From Hetaerina americana (Eukaryota > Arthropoda > Insecta > Odonata > Calopterygidae), in NCBI GenBank assembly GCA_022747635.1, contig JAKTNV010000005.1, positions 46,059,013 through 46,123,012 of the forward strand: a DNA stretch of 64,000 nt. The letters are read 5' to 3'. The translations under genes were made by a program, and so were the position numbers. A model generated the notes under the pieces. That model saw only the letters and a list, made by a program, of their open reading frames with translations, was not told where the DNA came from and did not search any database. Positions 13,195 through 25,671 of this stretch are shown one piece after another (the stretch's first letter is position 1; each line of letters starts with the position of its first letter).

Positions 13195-13715
13195 TTTTGC
13201 AGTCATTTTGTCAATAAGATTGCATCTTCCATGCTACTGATTGTTTTCAGGGAATCAATTTCATCTTTCCGCCACATCTGATCCGTCTTCGAGCACAAAC
13301 GGGCACCTTTTAGAGGACAATGATGACCTTTCTTGGTGATGCGTATGACGTCTCTTTCCCGATAGTAAAGAGCCACGTGAAGGTGGGAGTTGCGTCTTGC
13401 CCGGCGGCCGCTCGTTCCTTCTGCCGTTCGCCCCACGTGTCTTTAGCTTCGAGTACCTGCGTGAGCTATGGCACCCGACGCCGGGTGCCCGACGGCCACA
13501 TCACCATGGGAAGATTGGACGAGCGTGTTGTCGAGCCTCATTCGCCACCTCTCACATTATACCTCGAGGAGAGAGTGTGTTGGTTTTGTTTCCGCCGACA
13601 GATTATTGACTCTTCCAGATTCTCTTCCACAGAAGTCTTGACGTTTCGCTCCTCGGATGAAATAAGCTCTCCACATGCCAGAGGCCATAGTGACGGAGAT
13701 TAGTAGATGCACAAG
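13195..13715. promoter_or_regulatory. CpG-dense, non-repetitive candidate regulatory element
   Basis: This block is much richer in CpG than the AT-rich DNA on both sides and is not a simple repeat. It carries two CACGTG E-boxes (13374-13379 and 13434-13439), a TGACGTC-like CRE at about 13346-13352, a NotI-type GCGGCCGC, and a perfect 8-bp hairpin (GGCACCCG 13470-13477, CGGGTGCC 13482-13489). Both strands have open frames with no recognisable domain. A regulatory role is inferred from composition and motif matches only. An old repeat or an untranslated exon is possible. Confidence 0.3.
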
Positions 13716-15870
13716 CGATAACTTGAGAGAGAAATGCAACATGCAAAGTGACTGAACTGGCAGAGAACGTTTTTAATTAAGTTATTCCCCAAGGAATTTC
13801 TATTTTATCATTATATTTCAAGTAGAATCGTTAAATCTCCTGTTTCAGTAATTTAATCTTTCAAGATGATGCCATCGTGAGCTGACATTCACTGTTGACA
13901 TGAAGATTTTTATAATTTTAACCAATTTGAAAAATAATGACTTCTGTGAATTTCGGTTAACGAACTTTTGAGCAACTTTGAACGACTTTTGACGATACTA
14001 AAATTGACGTCCATAATGAAAGACTTTCCATCAAATTAAATGAATACTGAAAATAAGATGCCACGCGAATATTTCAACTTTTAACATAAACGTAAAAATA
14101 TGAAAGTTTTCTTTCGATAATGAGCGTCTACCTTTCACTAATGGATATTTATGTATTTAAAAAATACTAACAACATGCGATAAATCTTGCACAGTTCTTT
14201 CTTCCACGATACCTCTGGATTTTTAAATGACGTAAAATAAAACTTTTATGGCAAAACACCGAATCAGCTCAATATATTTAATTTAGTTGAATCAATAAGG
14301 ATCAAATTAAGACAAATTTTCTCGGCTGTATTAACCGTTTCATTGCATTGTTTAATTTGTTTAAATTCGAGCAGCAAGCAATAAAAAGAGCCATTATGTA
14401 CTCAGCATGAGTAAGCTAATTAATCAACAATAAGATGCAAAGCAAAGATTTTTTTAAAACTTGTTCATATTTCAATCTATGAATTCAGAAACGTATATGA
14501 ATTTCATCATACCTATACCGAAGAAAAATCACAAACACGCTCATTTATTATTTTCATTAAAAGCATTTTAAGGTAAGAAATAGGACTTAGTCTAAATCGT
14601 GTGAATTCCAATTCGGGTAAATTCCGGTTTCATATCCAGATGGGTAAGTACCAGTATCATTATTAACAGTATTGTAACTCTTTATGTCCATAAGTTTTGA
14701 CTGATTTTACCTCAAAACAATTATGCTAGCGTTAACTCTTAAATCATAGGGAATTCAGCATTTTTTATTTGGTACAATCTTTGGGTACGTCGTTATTTAT
14801 TGTGACATTATCCCACTGTGAATTACATCCTTTTAAGCGATTTATTAGTAATTAAAAGTAATGGATTGTTTTCTTTACAAATTAAAGTAGAGGAGGTATG
14901 TGATAATTTAGCGAAGAAGGTAAGGAAGGTAATGAATTAAAATACAGAAATCATAAAGAGAAGAGAGGTTTCAAGTTAATTATGGGCTTACTTAACCCTA
15001 TCTGCTTCTATTTCCGATCTGTTACATTATAATTTTGTGAATGCAAGCTGTGAAGTTTAATGGATTGTGAACAAAAACTCTCTTTGGATAGGCATTAAAA
15101 TCAAATTAAAATAATTATTTAAAATAACTCATACTGTCTACCCTGGGTTTTACCATAAATCCCCCGTACTAACACAAAAGACGATCCCAATTTCAATTGA
15201 TTTACCTTTTGATTCAAATATTTTTCAAGAAAGGTAAAAATTACTACAGCAGGAAATTCACTTTCATTTTCCTAAAAACAAAATTTTTATCGCGTAGAAA
15301 GAAATGTAGTGAATTTGAAGTTTTTTTCATATAGCAGTACCTTAAAGTAATAAAATAGTGCCGATTAATTAAAAAATGCCTTCAGCATTTCAAAATAATC
15401 TATTACCTAAAAAAATCTAGCCTAAATGATACAGAGATCCTAAAATCATTGATAGAAAACAGCATGGAGTTCATATTAATAGTAAACTCTTCGTCCTAGA
15501 GGATATTCATCCAGTCGGTATCTGGTCTGGGTAATGATGGTACTTGTATAATTTGACAAAATATGTCAATAGGTAGCTGTCATAAATTTAAATAGGCTAG
15601 AATACTGCAGTGCCAATGAATTGCAATTCCAGTTACTTGGAAAAAATTATACTCATTCAACTATTTTTCAAAAATAATAGTTAATATTTATGAGTCATTA
15701 ATCCATTTAAACATTTAAAGATCAAAAATATTTCCTCCAAAATTGATTTTTTTAATTTTATATAAACTTTATTTTTAAATAAATAAATTACCTGGGTACT
15801 TCACAAAAGTAATTTTGCAAACAAAAGTTTTCCGACTCATTTTATTTGAGTGACAGTTCCCTAAGATCAT
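13716..15870. other. AT-rich noncoding stretch
   Basis: No gene, RNA gene or named mobile element is recognisable. Confidence 0.6.
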
Positions 15871-15879
15871 CTGTTATCA

Positions 15880-16960
15880 TGACAGTGTCCGTGTGAACTT
15901 CGTGACTCTCCTTTCGCGATCGCTTCACACTCAGTAGTGCACTCTGCAAAAACAATCGTTACGCGTGCAAAACTCTTGGGCGCAAAACTTAAACACGCCG
16001 TCAAGGGAGTGAGTCGATAGTTTTTAGCGGACGCGCCGAGCATAATTGCCCACCAACCGCCATTGTCCGCCCCTCTCGCACGTCCCTTCGGCAACCCATA
16101 AACCAAACCGCGACAACCTCCCGAGTCTCTCCAGACACAGACAGACGCACTCACACACACACACACCGTGATACCTTCACCGGCACCATCGGCTTCTCCT
16201 TTGCCCACTGCACAGCTCTTACAACTCCTCCTTTCCACCCACGAAGACCTCCTCGCCTCACCCCTTCAGCTCTTTCCCGCCTCTTACCGAACTCGTGCCC
16301 CTCTCGGTCCCCCTCTCCCCACTATTCCCTCCCACCCGTTGACCGCGGCCGAGGGAGAGAAAGAGAGAGAGAACTATGCCGGCAATTAGTCCACCCTACC
16401 GGCCAATCACGTCACTGCACAGAGGAATTACAAATAGCCCCACCCTTGAGGCCTTGAAGGAGAACAGGTCCGTGTTCCCCGCGATAGCCCTTCTTTCCCC
16501 TCTTCCTCCTCATCCTTCAGTCTCCTCGCATCCTACCGACCAGCCTCCAATTTTATTCCACCTCTCATACCCGGCCACACTTATACACCCCCCCTCCACA
16601 CAACTATAGCCCGTCAACCCCACCCCCCTTTCCCGGGACTCACCCACCTACGCTTCCTCCGTCTCGTCCTTCGTACTAGCTCACTCTCGCCCTCCCGATG
16701 CTCTCTCTCGCTCACTTGGTACACTGCCCCTTCTCCTCCCTACTCCCCTACCCAATCTCGAAACCTCTCTCTCCTCCGTGATTGTCCGGAGTGCGGGCGA
16801 TCGGTGCCTCCGAGCGAGTAACTTATAGGCACATAAAATTACCGCGCGCGCAATTGCGGATTGTCGACGTTGGATCAATAATTTACCCCATCGCAATTCA
16901 TCCTTCGACTCCACCGCGAGAACAAAACGCCGATTTCACGAGCGATAAACTTTTGGTCTA
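15880..16960. promoter_or_regulatory. CpG-rich flanks around a C/T-rich island
   Basis: About 15890-16130 is CpG-rich unique sequence that includes the palindrome GCGATCGC and a CCCATAAA word resembling posterior Hox or Caudal sites. A CA run sits at about 16150-16165. A long pyrimidine-rich segment at 16140-16770 is broken by GAGGGAGAGAAAGAGAGAGAG near 16350. CpG-rich unique DNA returns at 16780-16930 (GCGCGCGCAATTGCGG). This layout could suit a promoter or enhancer, but no start site or exon can be shown. Confidence 0.3.
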
Positions 16961-17735
16961 CTGAATGTTTTAATTTGTACAATCATTACTTTAGAACTAT
17001 TTCCTTCAATTTAGGAGAAAACATCAAAAAAATGTTTTGAAAGGAAAATTCTGGCACTGAACACAGAATCACTGGAGTCACTTCGCTATTGTAAATACAC
17101 TAATTATATTATAAATAATGGTTTGCAGTTTTTTATTGAATTGTAGTGTAAGAATTAATGGCGGTAATGGGAATATCAATAAGAACATAATTTTCAAAGG
17201 ACTGATAAGTTTAGCACGATCAGAATACAACCTTTTTTGCCATTATTATTAACCAGTTACTTATTGCATAAATCTCAAAATGGAACTCGCTTCATGAATA
17301 TTTTTCAACTTGCCAAAAGTATCGGATCATGCAAGCAACATAGGCTGATAGATATCCTTTAAGATAGAATTTATTAGCTATCACATAATTACGATTTTTG
17401 GTTTCAAAATTATCCGCAAACCTTTTAACAAAACGCGAGCCAGAGAAAGGTATGTATATTCACCGGGCTCCGCCAGTGGTGGAATCTATAATGGAAAAGT
17501 CTAAAGCCCCCAGAGTGTCGAAACGCCACGCTGACTCGTAAATGCCGAAAAGAGTTCCTTGGGTCAGCACTCATGCCATTCACCACGGAAAGGCAGTCAG
17601 GGATAAGATTAAAATTCCTTCTCAAAGAAGAATCTAACAACGGCCCATAAGGATGGAGACTTCGCAGCAAAATTGCCAACGCGAGCCACTCCCTTGACTA
17701 AAGAAGCCATGCGCGAAAATTACTTTGCACGTGGT
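16961..17735. other. Noncoding stretch, AT-rich then mixed
   Basis: AT-rich up to about 17420. About 17425-17700 has mixed composition and a minus-strand open frame of 84 codons without a recognisable domain. Confidence 0.45.
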
Positions 17736-18320
17736 TCAAGACAAGAAACTATTCCCCACTCCCACTCTGCCCATTCTACATCTCCATCCTGACCCCTCCC
17801 CTATCGCTTCCATCTCCATCATATTTCCAATGATTGCTCCTTATTATACGCCACGAACACACTCGGCATGCTTTTTCGGTTGGCATCCGGTAATCCTATT
17901 TCATTAGCGAATGAACGAGGGGAGGAGTCTGAAGTTTCCAGCGAGAGAAAGAGAGAGAGGTTATGGAAAGAGGGAGAGGGAGTAGAGAGAGGGAGAGCCG
18001 TGGGTTGAGTGATGCGAGGGAATCGCGACAGGGAATGTCCGAAGAATGGCCTTCTTGCCGCGAGACCGCGAGTGGGCAGTAATGAGAGGTTTGGAAGCGG
18101 CTCTCGGCCGGGAAATAAGGAGGGAGGGGAAAGTGAAGGAGAAGGGGCAGAAAAGGAGCTCGACTTTCCGTCCAATTGTCCAGAAAAACCCATCATCGCC
18201 AACACCGCATCCATCCCACCACAGCACACTCTCTCGCCGGCCGGTATTCCCTCGTTTCACCTTGGCAGATTTGCATATTCCCTCGTCTTGTCCTTTGTCT
18301 GTCATGTGCCTTCAGAAGCC
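17736..18320. repeat. Island with C/T, G/A, C/T polarity changes
   Basis: Pyrimidine-rich at about 17750-17830, purine-rich at 17915-18170 (dense GAGAG, for example 17944-17999), pyrimidine-rich at 18180-18310. Open frames on both strands are compositional. Confidence 0.55.
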
Positions 18321-18624
18321 GACTCGACCACTCAAAATGCTAAGAAATGTAATGCCACCCTGTCTCTCCGGTCGAAATGACATTGAATATTGCTGCTATT
18401 AAGGATCTCAGCGAGAAAAGATCCGGAATACTATATATCTAATAACGAAAGCACAACTCAGCTAGGTTTGGAAATATATTTCCTTGACGGCACATATCAG
18501 CGTCTGATAATATCATGCCAGGATTCTTGCCGAATTACATTGAACGTTTATTTTTTCTCAGCTTATGTAAGTTTAATCGTCATTAATTGATCAGAAACAC
18601 ACAAACATTAGGTTCCTTCAAAAT

Positions 18625-18666
18625 TTATATATACATATATATAGTATATATATATATATATATATA

Positions 18667-18698
<32 letters not shown>

Positions 18699-18740
18699 TT
18701 TCTATATATATATATATATTTCTATATATATATATATATA
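18625..18740. repeat. (TA)n array with periodic TTTC interruptions
   Basis: Alternating A/T interrupted by TTTC at 18669-18672, 18699-18702 and 18719-18722, spaced 30 and 20 bp. This suggests expansion by slippage of units that already carried the interruption. Confidence 0.9.
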
Positions 18741-19149
18741 CCTGAAAAACATATATAGGTAATATTTTGTGTCTTTTAACCTTTTGTTATAGGTTTTTGA
18801 CACGATACATAAAAGCTGTACATGTATTTATGGAGACATTACATATTTACATATATTTGAATGTTTTCGTCTATGTATTTTCATCGTTTTGCATGCTAGT
18901 TAGTTTTAATTAATAATAATCATTTTTAGTGGCTTTAATATACTTGGTGCAGATTAATAAACGAAAAATTTAACGCAACATAACAGTGGTGTAAGTAACT
19001 TAATAGGAAACCGAATCGAAGTACTGACCAAGTTATTTTTATCACAATCCGTCAATAGTAATAAAGACTCATAGCGAAACTGAATATTATAGACACTTAC
19101 AGTACTATCCAAAATAAGTGACGTAAAATTGGCGTCTTAAATAGTTCTA
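18741..19149. other. AT-rich noncoding stretch
   Basis: No gene or repeat family is recognisable. Confidence 0.5.
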
Positions 19150-19420
19150 TGATTAGGTCAGGCTTCCTACTCGACAGAATGTCATCCCGGCATTTGACCC
19201 TCCCTTGGTGTGGTTAGGGTGCTTTATAAGCGATTGGGATAAAATGGCATTTGACATGATTCATGTCGCTTGGGTAGCTGGAGCTTGTTACGAGAGCAGC
19301 TTAATGCCGGAGCTAGAGATACCGGCTGTATCAACCTTCCTCCTACTCCAGCAGCGATGACTCAGTCAATGACGAGTCTGTGAGCAGTGCACTGCTTCAA
19401 TAAAAAAATCAAATAAATGT
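19150..19420 (+). repeat. Candidate retroposed repeat of unknown family
   Basis: A GC-richer block stands out from the AT-rich flanks and ends in an A-rich tail (AATAAAAAAATCAAATAAAT at about 19400). It contains a 7-bp palindrome (GACATGA 19253-19259, TCATGTC 19261-19267). I find no clear Pol III boxes and no protein homology, and I see no second copy in the window. A SINE or the 3' end of a LINE would fit. Confidence 0.3.
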
Positions 19421-21435
19421 CTAAGGGACCGGTTTGATGCACTCATCGTTAAGCTATAAAGGTCTCAATATTCATGCGCAAAACGCAACCCTTGGACGCA
19501 ACCAAATTAGTTAAATGAGGCCGGGAAGAGAATTGAGCCAATTACTTACCCAAATAAGAAAATTTGAAAGTTCAAAACATTAAAAACATCAATCTCGATC
19601 TAATGAAATAGCTAAACAAATTTCTCTTACAAGCTCATTAATTAAAGTCGTCGAGGATCATGGATCATTTTTAAAAAATGAGATAAAATGTTAGTTGTTC
19701 ATTGTAACCGAATGAGAGACAGAAAAAGAGCTCGTTAAAAGTATATAACGGTGATTCATCCTATTACCCCCTTACAATATAAAAGAGGTCCAAAAGGAAA
19801 AATTGATCTTTGGTAAGTAAAAAACTTCGGTTTATACTTGCCCGTTCGCGCAGTCAATGTACATTTCGGACCTGGATTTAGTTCAGAAGATGTTTGTGTG
19901 TGCGCCAGTAGAATTAATTTAAACATAGTTCAATGATTACTTCTTAAATATTCCCGTAATTTTCAATAAGACAGATACTCATTTGAATAAATTATTCAGA
20001 ATATTTCTAATTTTCCATGAAGAATGATAAATTATTATTGCTTTTTACACGTAACTCAACAAGTACTACTTATGTGATGGCAGGTTAATTTTTAAATTGT
20101 ATTTATTATTTCAAATGCATTTCAAAAGATATGCAAGCAATTGATATGCCATTGAAATATTGTCTGCGAAATGAAGACTCTCATCTAAAAATTATTAAAG
20201 ATGATAATAGCTCCAAATTATATGGATGATCTTTTGATCAAAATACCACAGGTGTAATTATATTTCTATGGTGTTTCTAGAAATTCTTCGACACTACAAT
20301 GATACCATAACACTGAAAATTAGATAAGAAAGCAAAGTATTGGGTTAGCAGAATGGGACAACTATTCAGCATTTAATCAAAACTCATCACATGCATCAGG
20401 ATGTTGTAGTAAGTGTCGGCTGACAAATGTCTTTTTCTGGTCACTCAATAAACCTTGAGCATTCCTCCGTCAATTGTGGAATAAACTGAGCATTGACGGA
20501 GACGAAATTTACCTTAGGCTCGAATAATGAATCCTCTCTTTCAATTCCTAGTGGCATAACGAGCAGCTTTATGATATGATGGGAATGAATAATAATCTGA
20601 TTAAGAGATAAAGATGCAGGTGCTTAAGCGATCGTCGAAGAAGGAATCTTTTCAATCTAATAAAGTTTAAATAAGTTTTTTTCCTCATTTTTTCCAAAGT
20701 GTAAATATTTCAAAGATTAGTAACGTTTCATTCGTTTTCTCTTGTTTTGTAAATTTGTTGCTTCATCAGAAGAAGATTCAGTGAACTAAACACATGTTCT
20801 ACTATGCACTGCATTAATGTTCTACTATATTCTCTATACACTGCCTGTATAAACTACTTATTCATTTAAGATTGGTTTTTATAATTGGAGTAGTAAATCA
20901 ATGCAGGTTAAAAGAGACACATATGATCGAACATTTGGAAATTACATCATAAACATCTATAAGATATGGTTGATATTCGCCAAGAAATTTTTACCGAATT
21001 TTTTTCAAACTGTAGCATACTATAAGGAGGGTCATAAATAGGGTCAAAAACAGTAAACGGTCAAAAATACGGGTATATGCATTAGATTTTCTATCCGTAA
21101 TAACAATGACAGGTTAAATTGAACGAACTAACAGGCCAGGATTTTTCTGTAGAAAGAACCACCGCCTGACTAAGCAGAAGGTCTCGGTCTTGAACCTTTA
21201 ACCTGGCACCAAAGTTCCATTGAAGTGTAAACTAAATTCCCTGCTCTGCTTCGTCGTCAGCGGCATCAGCTGTATGGGCGTCAAACTAGCAATGCTATTG
21301 ATACCGATACATAGACTACTTAATATACTCATCCATTTTCCATCGCGAGGGACAACTGAACGAATTTCCTAGACTGTCCTATAATTATTTAACCTGATCA
21401 CCTCTACAATTATGTAGTTCCGCGAATGTGAATGG
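19421..21435. other. AT-rich noncoding stretch
   Basis: No gene is recognisable. About 21115-21330 is GC-richer with mixed composition and might be an old repeat, but nothing identifies it. Confidence 0.5.
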
Positions 21436-22430
21436 ACGCATAAAAGGAAGAATATTAGGAGCATTTGAAAAAGCTGGGCAAAAAAGTAGGAGGGATGAGA
21501 GAAGGATGGAGAGTGGGGAAGGGAAATCGAGACAGAGATGGAAAAAGTGAAAAAAATGAGCGAATGAGAGAAGAGAGATAGAAGGGAGGGGGAGAAAAAA
21601 ATAGTGAAAGAGAGAGGCAGGACGAGAGGGAGGGACTAAGTGCGTGTGGGTGTTCAGCGGAGGACATTGGAATTTATAAATGTGATTCGTTCTCTCCATT
21701 CCTTTTTGCTCCCTTTCTGCCACGGGCATCATTTTCCACCGGCTGCTACACCAACCACCCCCTCTCCAACCTCCCCAACCTCACACCCGACCCCTCTCTC
21801 CGTTCCGGAAAAAAATACCGAACCCCATCCCTCACCACAGGCCACCTTTTCCCTGGGCTCGCCAGCCTCCGATTCCCTCTCCCAATCCTCCCACCTTTCA
21901 CGCACGCACACACACACACATACTCGCACACTGTGTTGTTATATGCAAAGCAGGGGGGGACGGGCCGATCGGTTTGGAAGGTGAGCGAACAGGAAGGAAA
22001 GAAAGACAATGAAGGCATGGAGAGAAAGAGAAATGAAGCGGGATAGGAGGGGTGATGGAAGCAAAAGGGAGATGGAGTGTAAGGGAATGAAAATGACGAT
22101 GAGGACCGAAGAGGAATGGAATTGGAAGTGGGCTGGATGAGGAAGCGTTTTGGGAGGTTGGGAGGAGAGGTGGAGAATGAGAAGGAAGGGAGATAAATGA
22201 TCAGGGAGGGTGGAAAATGGGATAAGCGAAGATGATGAAGTGAGGTTCGAAGCACACGGGGGGAAAATATGCTTTGGAACGGGAATGTATTACGGCGAGA
22301 GATTCGACTGTCCACACAGAAACGAAGGACAGACCAAACGGAAACAAGGAGAGATTGGAAGAATTCGACGAAGAAGGGAACAGAGCGTTTGTAGAGTTGT
22401 GGAAAAGGGTGGCAGTGGACAGACACTTAA
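21436..22430. repeat. Long island with G/A, C/T, G/A polarity changes
   Basis: Purine-rich on the plus strand at about 21440-21650, pyrimidine-rich at 21680-21900 with a CA run near 21905-21920, then purine-rich at 21980-22400. The outer G/A blocks and central C/T block could pair within one strand or form triplex. The longest open frame is 226 codons on the minus strand, Ser/Pro/Phe/Leu-rich, and I do not regard it as a gene. Confidence 0.6.
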
Positions 22431-23682
22431 AAGTCTTTATTAGGGGAAAACTGAGAACAAGGAACTCCCTCCTGTAAATTAACTCTTGTGCCCTTAAAAT
22501 CAAAACACGAGCGGAAACGCAATGACTTGATGGGATAAACACATACGAATGGGAAGCAATTTACAATGATTGGAGAACCATCTATGGAGGAAACACAAAT
22601 GACCTTAATGCAACTGCCCTGTCCAAATCCCTGTCGGTAACTTACCAAAGAATGGAAGTAAAAATAAGACTAGTCAAAACTAAAAATAGATTTCAGTCAG
22701 TACTCTGAAGTTTGGAAGGATTCCTAAATGATCAAATTTTCCTTTTTTGTATTGCTAAACTCAATTTAAGTTTTCATAAATACGAGTATGTTTTGAACCC
22801 ATATCCGGAGAACGAACATTCCTCGACATCCTCGTTTAAAAATAATCAATTCCAAAGAAGCCTTAAAATTGCGTAGCATTGAATACAGGATGATAGCCGA
22901 TACTTAATTTTCTTTCACAATGAAACATTATATATCATCGAACACGATAATAATGGACAATGACCAGGAAAAAAGCAGATTATTCAATAATATTCAACCA
23001 AAGTTTCTACCCATAACACTCAATTATTCAGAGAATATTGATAGAATTGAGCTCTTACGGCTAGTAGAATTATAGCTCACTTCGACTCGTGTTGTCGAGA
23101 CGATTAACCTTCAATACGCTGATCAGGGCGTTACTTTGTGGCCGAAATACGCGTATTCGTATTCACCTTTCTTAGCCCTTTCCTTTTTACCTTTTACCCC
23201 TTCTTGACTTGTGGCGTTAGCCAACTAATCTCATTTGTACTTTGTTTAGAAGGGTAAACTGTTTACGTCTATTTGAGTTTTTCATTTATTTAATATTCAG
23301 AGAATGTTGTATACTTTATGAATTAAGCTTTTGGCTGATTATATGACTACATTTTAGGGATCCATCTAAGTTGAACTGCACATTTTTATGCAGAGTTTAA
23401 AAACTAACACTAACATATTCAAATCAATTCAGAGAAAGCAGTTTATACACCCATATCCCTGAGAATGGTGAAGATGTAATTCCTGATCAAGAAACAGGAT
23501 TAAGAACATTAAGACAGTTGATTAATCCTAATGCGTCTCAAATACTGCATGGAGCCCAGAACTTTTGGCGTAAAATTAGAATTCTGATGAAGTTAGCATT
23601 TGAATATGCAACTTCACTGCACTTGGAATTATTGTCCAGTTGCCACTATCGATTTCATTAACATCAAAATGTTAACCTTTAG

Positions 23683-23684
<2 letters not shown>
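22431..23684. other. AT-rich noncoding stretch
   Basis: No gene is recognisable. The first 250 bases have mixed composition without protein similarity that I can see. Confidence 0.5.

Positions 23685-23747
<63 letters not shown>
23685..23747. repeat. Pure (TA)n microsatellite, about 31 units
   Basis: Uninterrupted TA dinucleotides, the cleanest array in the window. Confidence 0.95.
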
Positions 23748-23749
<2 letters not shown>

Positions 23750-25635
23750 AAGGGTTTCTTCATGATAATATCGTTTTAAAATGATATAACATTATCTCCA
23801 TTGTAAGCCTTATGTATATGGCAACAATTTATTATTTATTAGCTCTGACAAAGAAATAATTCCAGTGTTCTGCAATTGAATGTTTGATATCATATCCAGT
23901 GCACAAAAGAGTGAAATATATTAACTATAATGGTGAATAATTATTAATCGTTAATAAATTATATCAAACCTAAAATGCCAAATTATTTTTGTTTTGAAAT
24001 TATTCAATAATTTAGATCTTGTTTTAGAAAAGTTTGCAATACTTAATAATTTGTAGATTATTTTGACAGATAACTCAAATTGTCCTTTATTGTAATAAAC
24101 GTCAGAAAATGCGTAACAGTATCGCTAAATAAATAATGGATCCCAACAGACACCTGGTTATGTAAGCATGAATTCGGCAACCTACATAGAGCAGTTTATA
24201 ATCTTTGCGAGATATAACCAAATATTGAATTTAAAAAAAATACAAATATGAAATTAAACTGGATTGTGATGAAAAATTTACCAAATAGACCTAAGTGATG
24301 TGACAGAAAAACCGAAATAATTACATAAAACATCGCTTCTGTGAATATCAATGCAATGATGGGGAAACATTTTGACAATTACATAAAAATGAACTTCTTT
24401 TACGTCATTAAACGCTAGAAAATTAGAAAGAAATGAGGAATGAACAAATTTAATGTTTAAGTCAGTGCCGAGGGAATATTTATTTTGACAACTTATATAA
24501 TTGCATATAAACGCATGTAATTTTAGCTCCAAATACTGATTTTTTACGATTTACCGGGCAATTAGCTGAGCTAAAATACTACATTTAACCAGCCCTAAAG
24601 TCCCGAAGATAAACAACTCAAACATGATATCTATATCAATTCAATTAAGTTCTTTAATACTTTTCTTTAGTCAAAAATTTACCTCATTCTGTCTTTTTAG
24701 TCCAAGAATCCAACCTCTCCTCTTCGTTCGTTATTTCAACCGAGTCATTTAAAATATTTTTAAAGAATTTTGCTTCACAAATATCACTTGAGTGAGATCC
24801 ATTTATTTTATTGGAAAGTTTCTCGAATGTTGACATATTATTGCAAGAAGCAGACTATACCAAGCAGCTATACATACTATCAATTTCATTCTTTTTATTA
24901 ATTCCAACGCAGGCGAATAGCTAGGTAGTTCCGGCAAACAGAAAATTTTCTACCGGATTGAAAAAATAGATGTTTCTTTGATCATGTAGTACTCAACAGG
25001 TAGGATAAAGAATGTTACATTTTGCACTATTCCATGGATTAAGAAAAATTAGAATCGCTCGCTCTTAAACACTGTCATAGAGTAAGTGATATGATAAATA
25101 TAAAAAAATGTCACGGCGCATGAAAGGATGGTAAGTACATTAATGTCTATTATTTTAATGTCGCTTTAATTTTTTACCTTATTTTTGATGAAATTTGTGA
25201 TAAAGTTTTTTTGACTTCTATCACAGACCAATCGAGTTTGGCAGTCATAGTTACCCTGAACTGTATCATTGATCAAATAAGCGCCAAATGTTTGAAGGTA
25301 AAATGCCACTGTGAAAGGCGTTTTTATCTGGCTATTATCATATAGCTGAAAAATAAGCCCTATTTAAAAAAAATAAATTCGATAAAACAAGTTGCATAAT
25401 TTTTTATTCATGATAGATGAATTTTGCAGTCGTATTTTGATAAATAAATGAGTTTAATTCTTGGAGTGCAAATAATCCCCACAAATTTGTCTGGCATGAT
25501 CACAAAAAAATTGATGCGGAATAAAATGAGGCATGCATTATATGGAACCTCTATAAATTACTGTCATTATCCAAGAAATAAGAACTAGAACATTTTTTCT
25601 TGTTTTTTCCCCATAAAGATCTAGCTAAATAGTAA
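23748..25635. other. AT-rich noncoding stretch
   Basis: No gene, RNA gene or named mobile element is recognisable. Confidence 0.55.
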
Positions 25636-25671
25636 ATGATATCTCATCTACTGAGATTATTTTTTTCTCAG

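Noticed and set aside
18625..18740. CRISPR-like or satellite array
   Set aside because: It is a simple TA microsatellite with short interruptions, with no unique spacers.
21115..21330. Possible tRNA-like element with GGTTCAAGACC on the minus strand
   Set aside because: No box A at the right distance on that strand, and no partner copy.
21746..22426. 226-codon minus-strand open frame
   Set aside because: It is opposite a G/A-rich island; the Ser/Phe/Pro/Leu bias comes from composition, with overlapping frames on the other strand.
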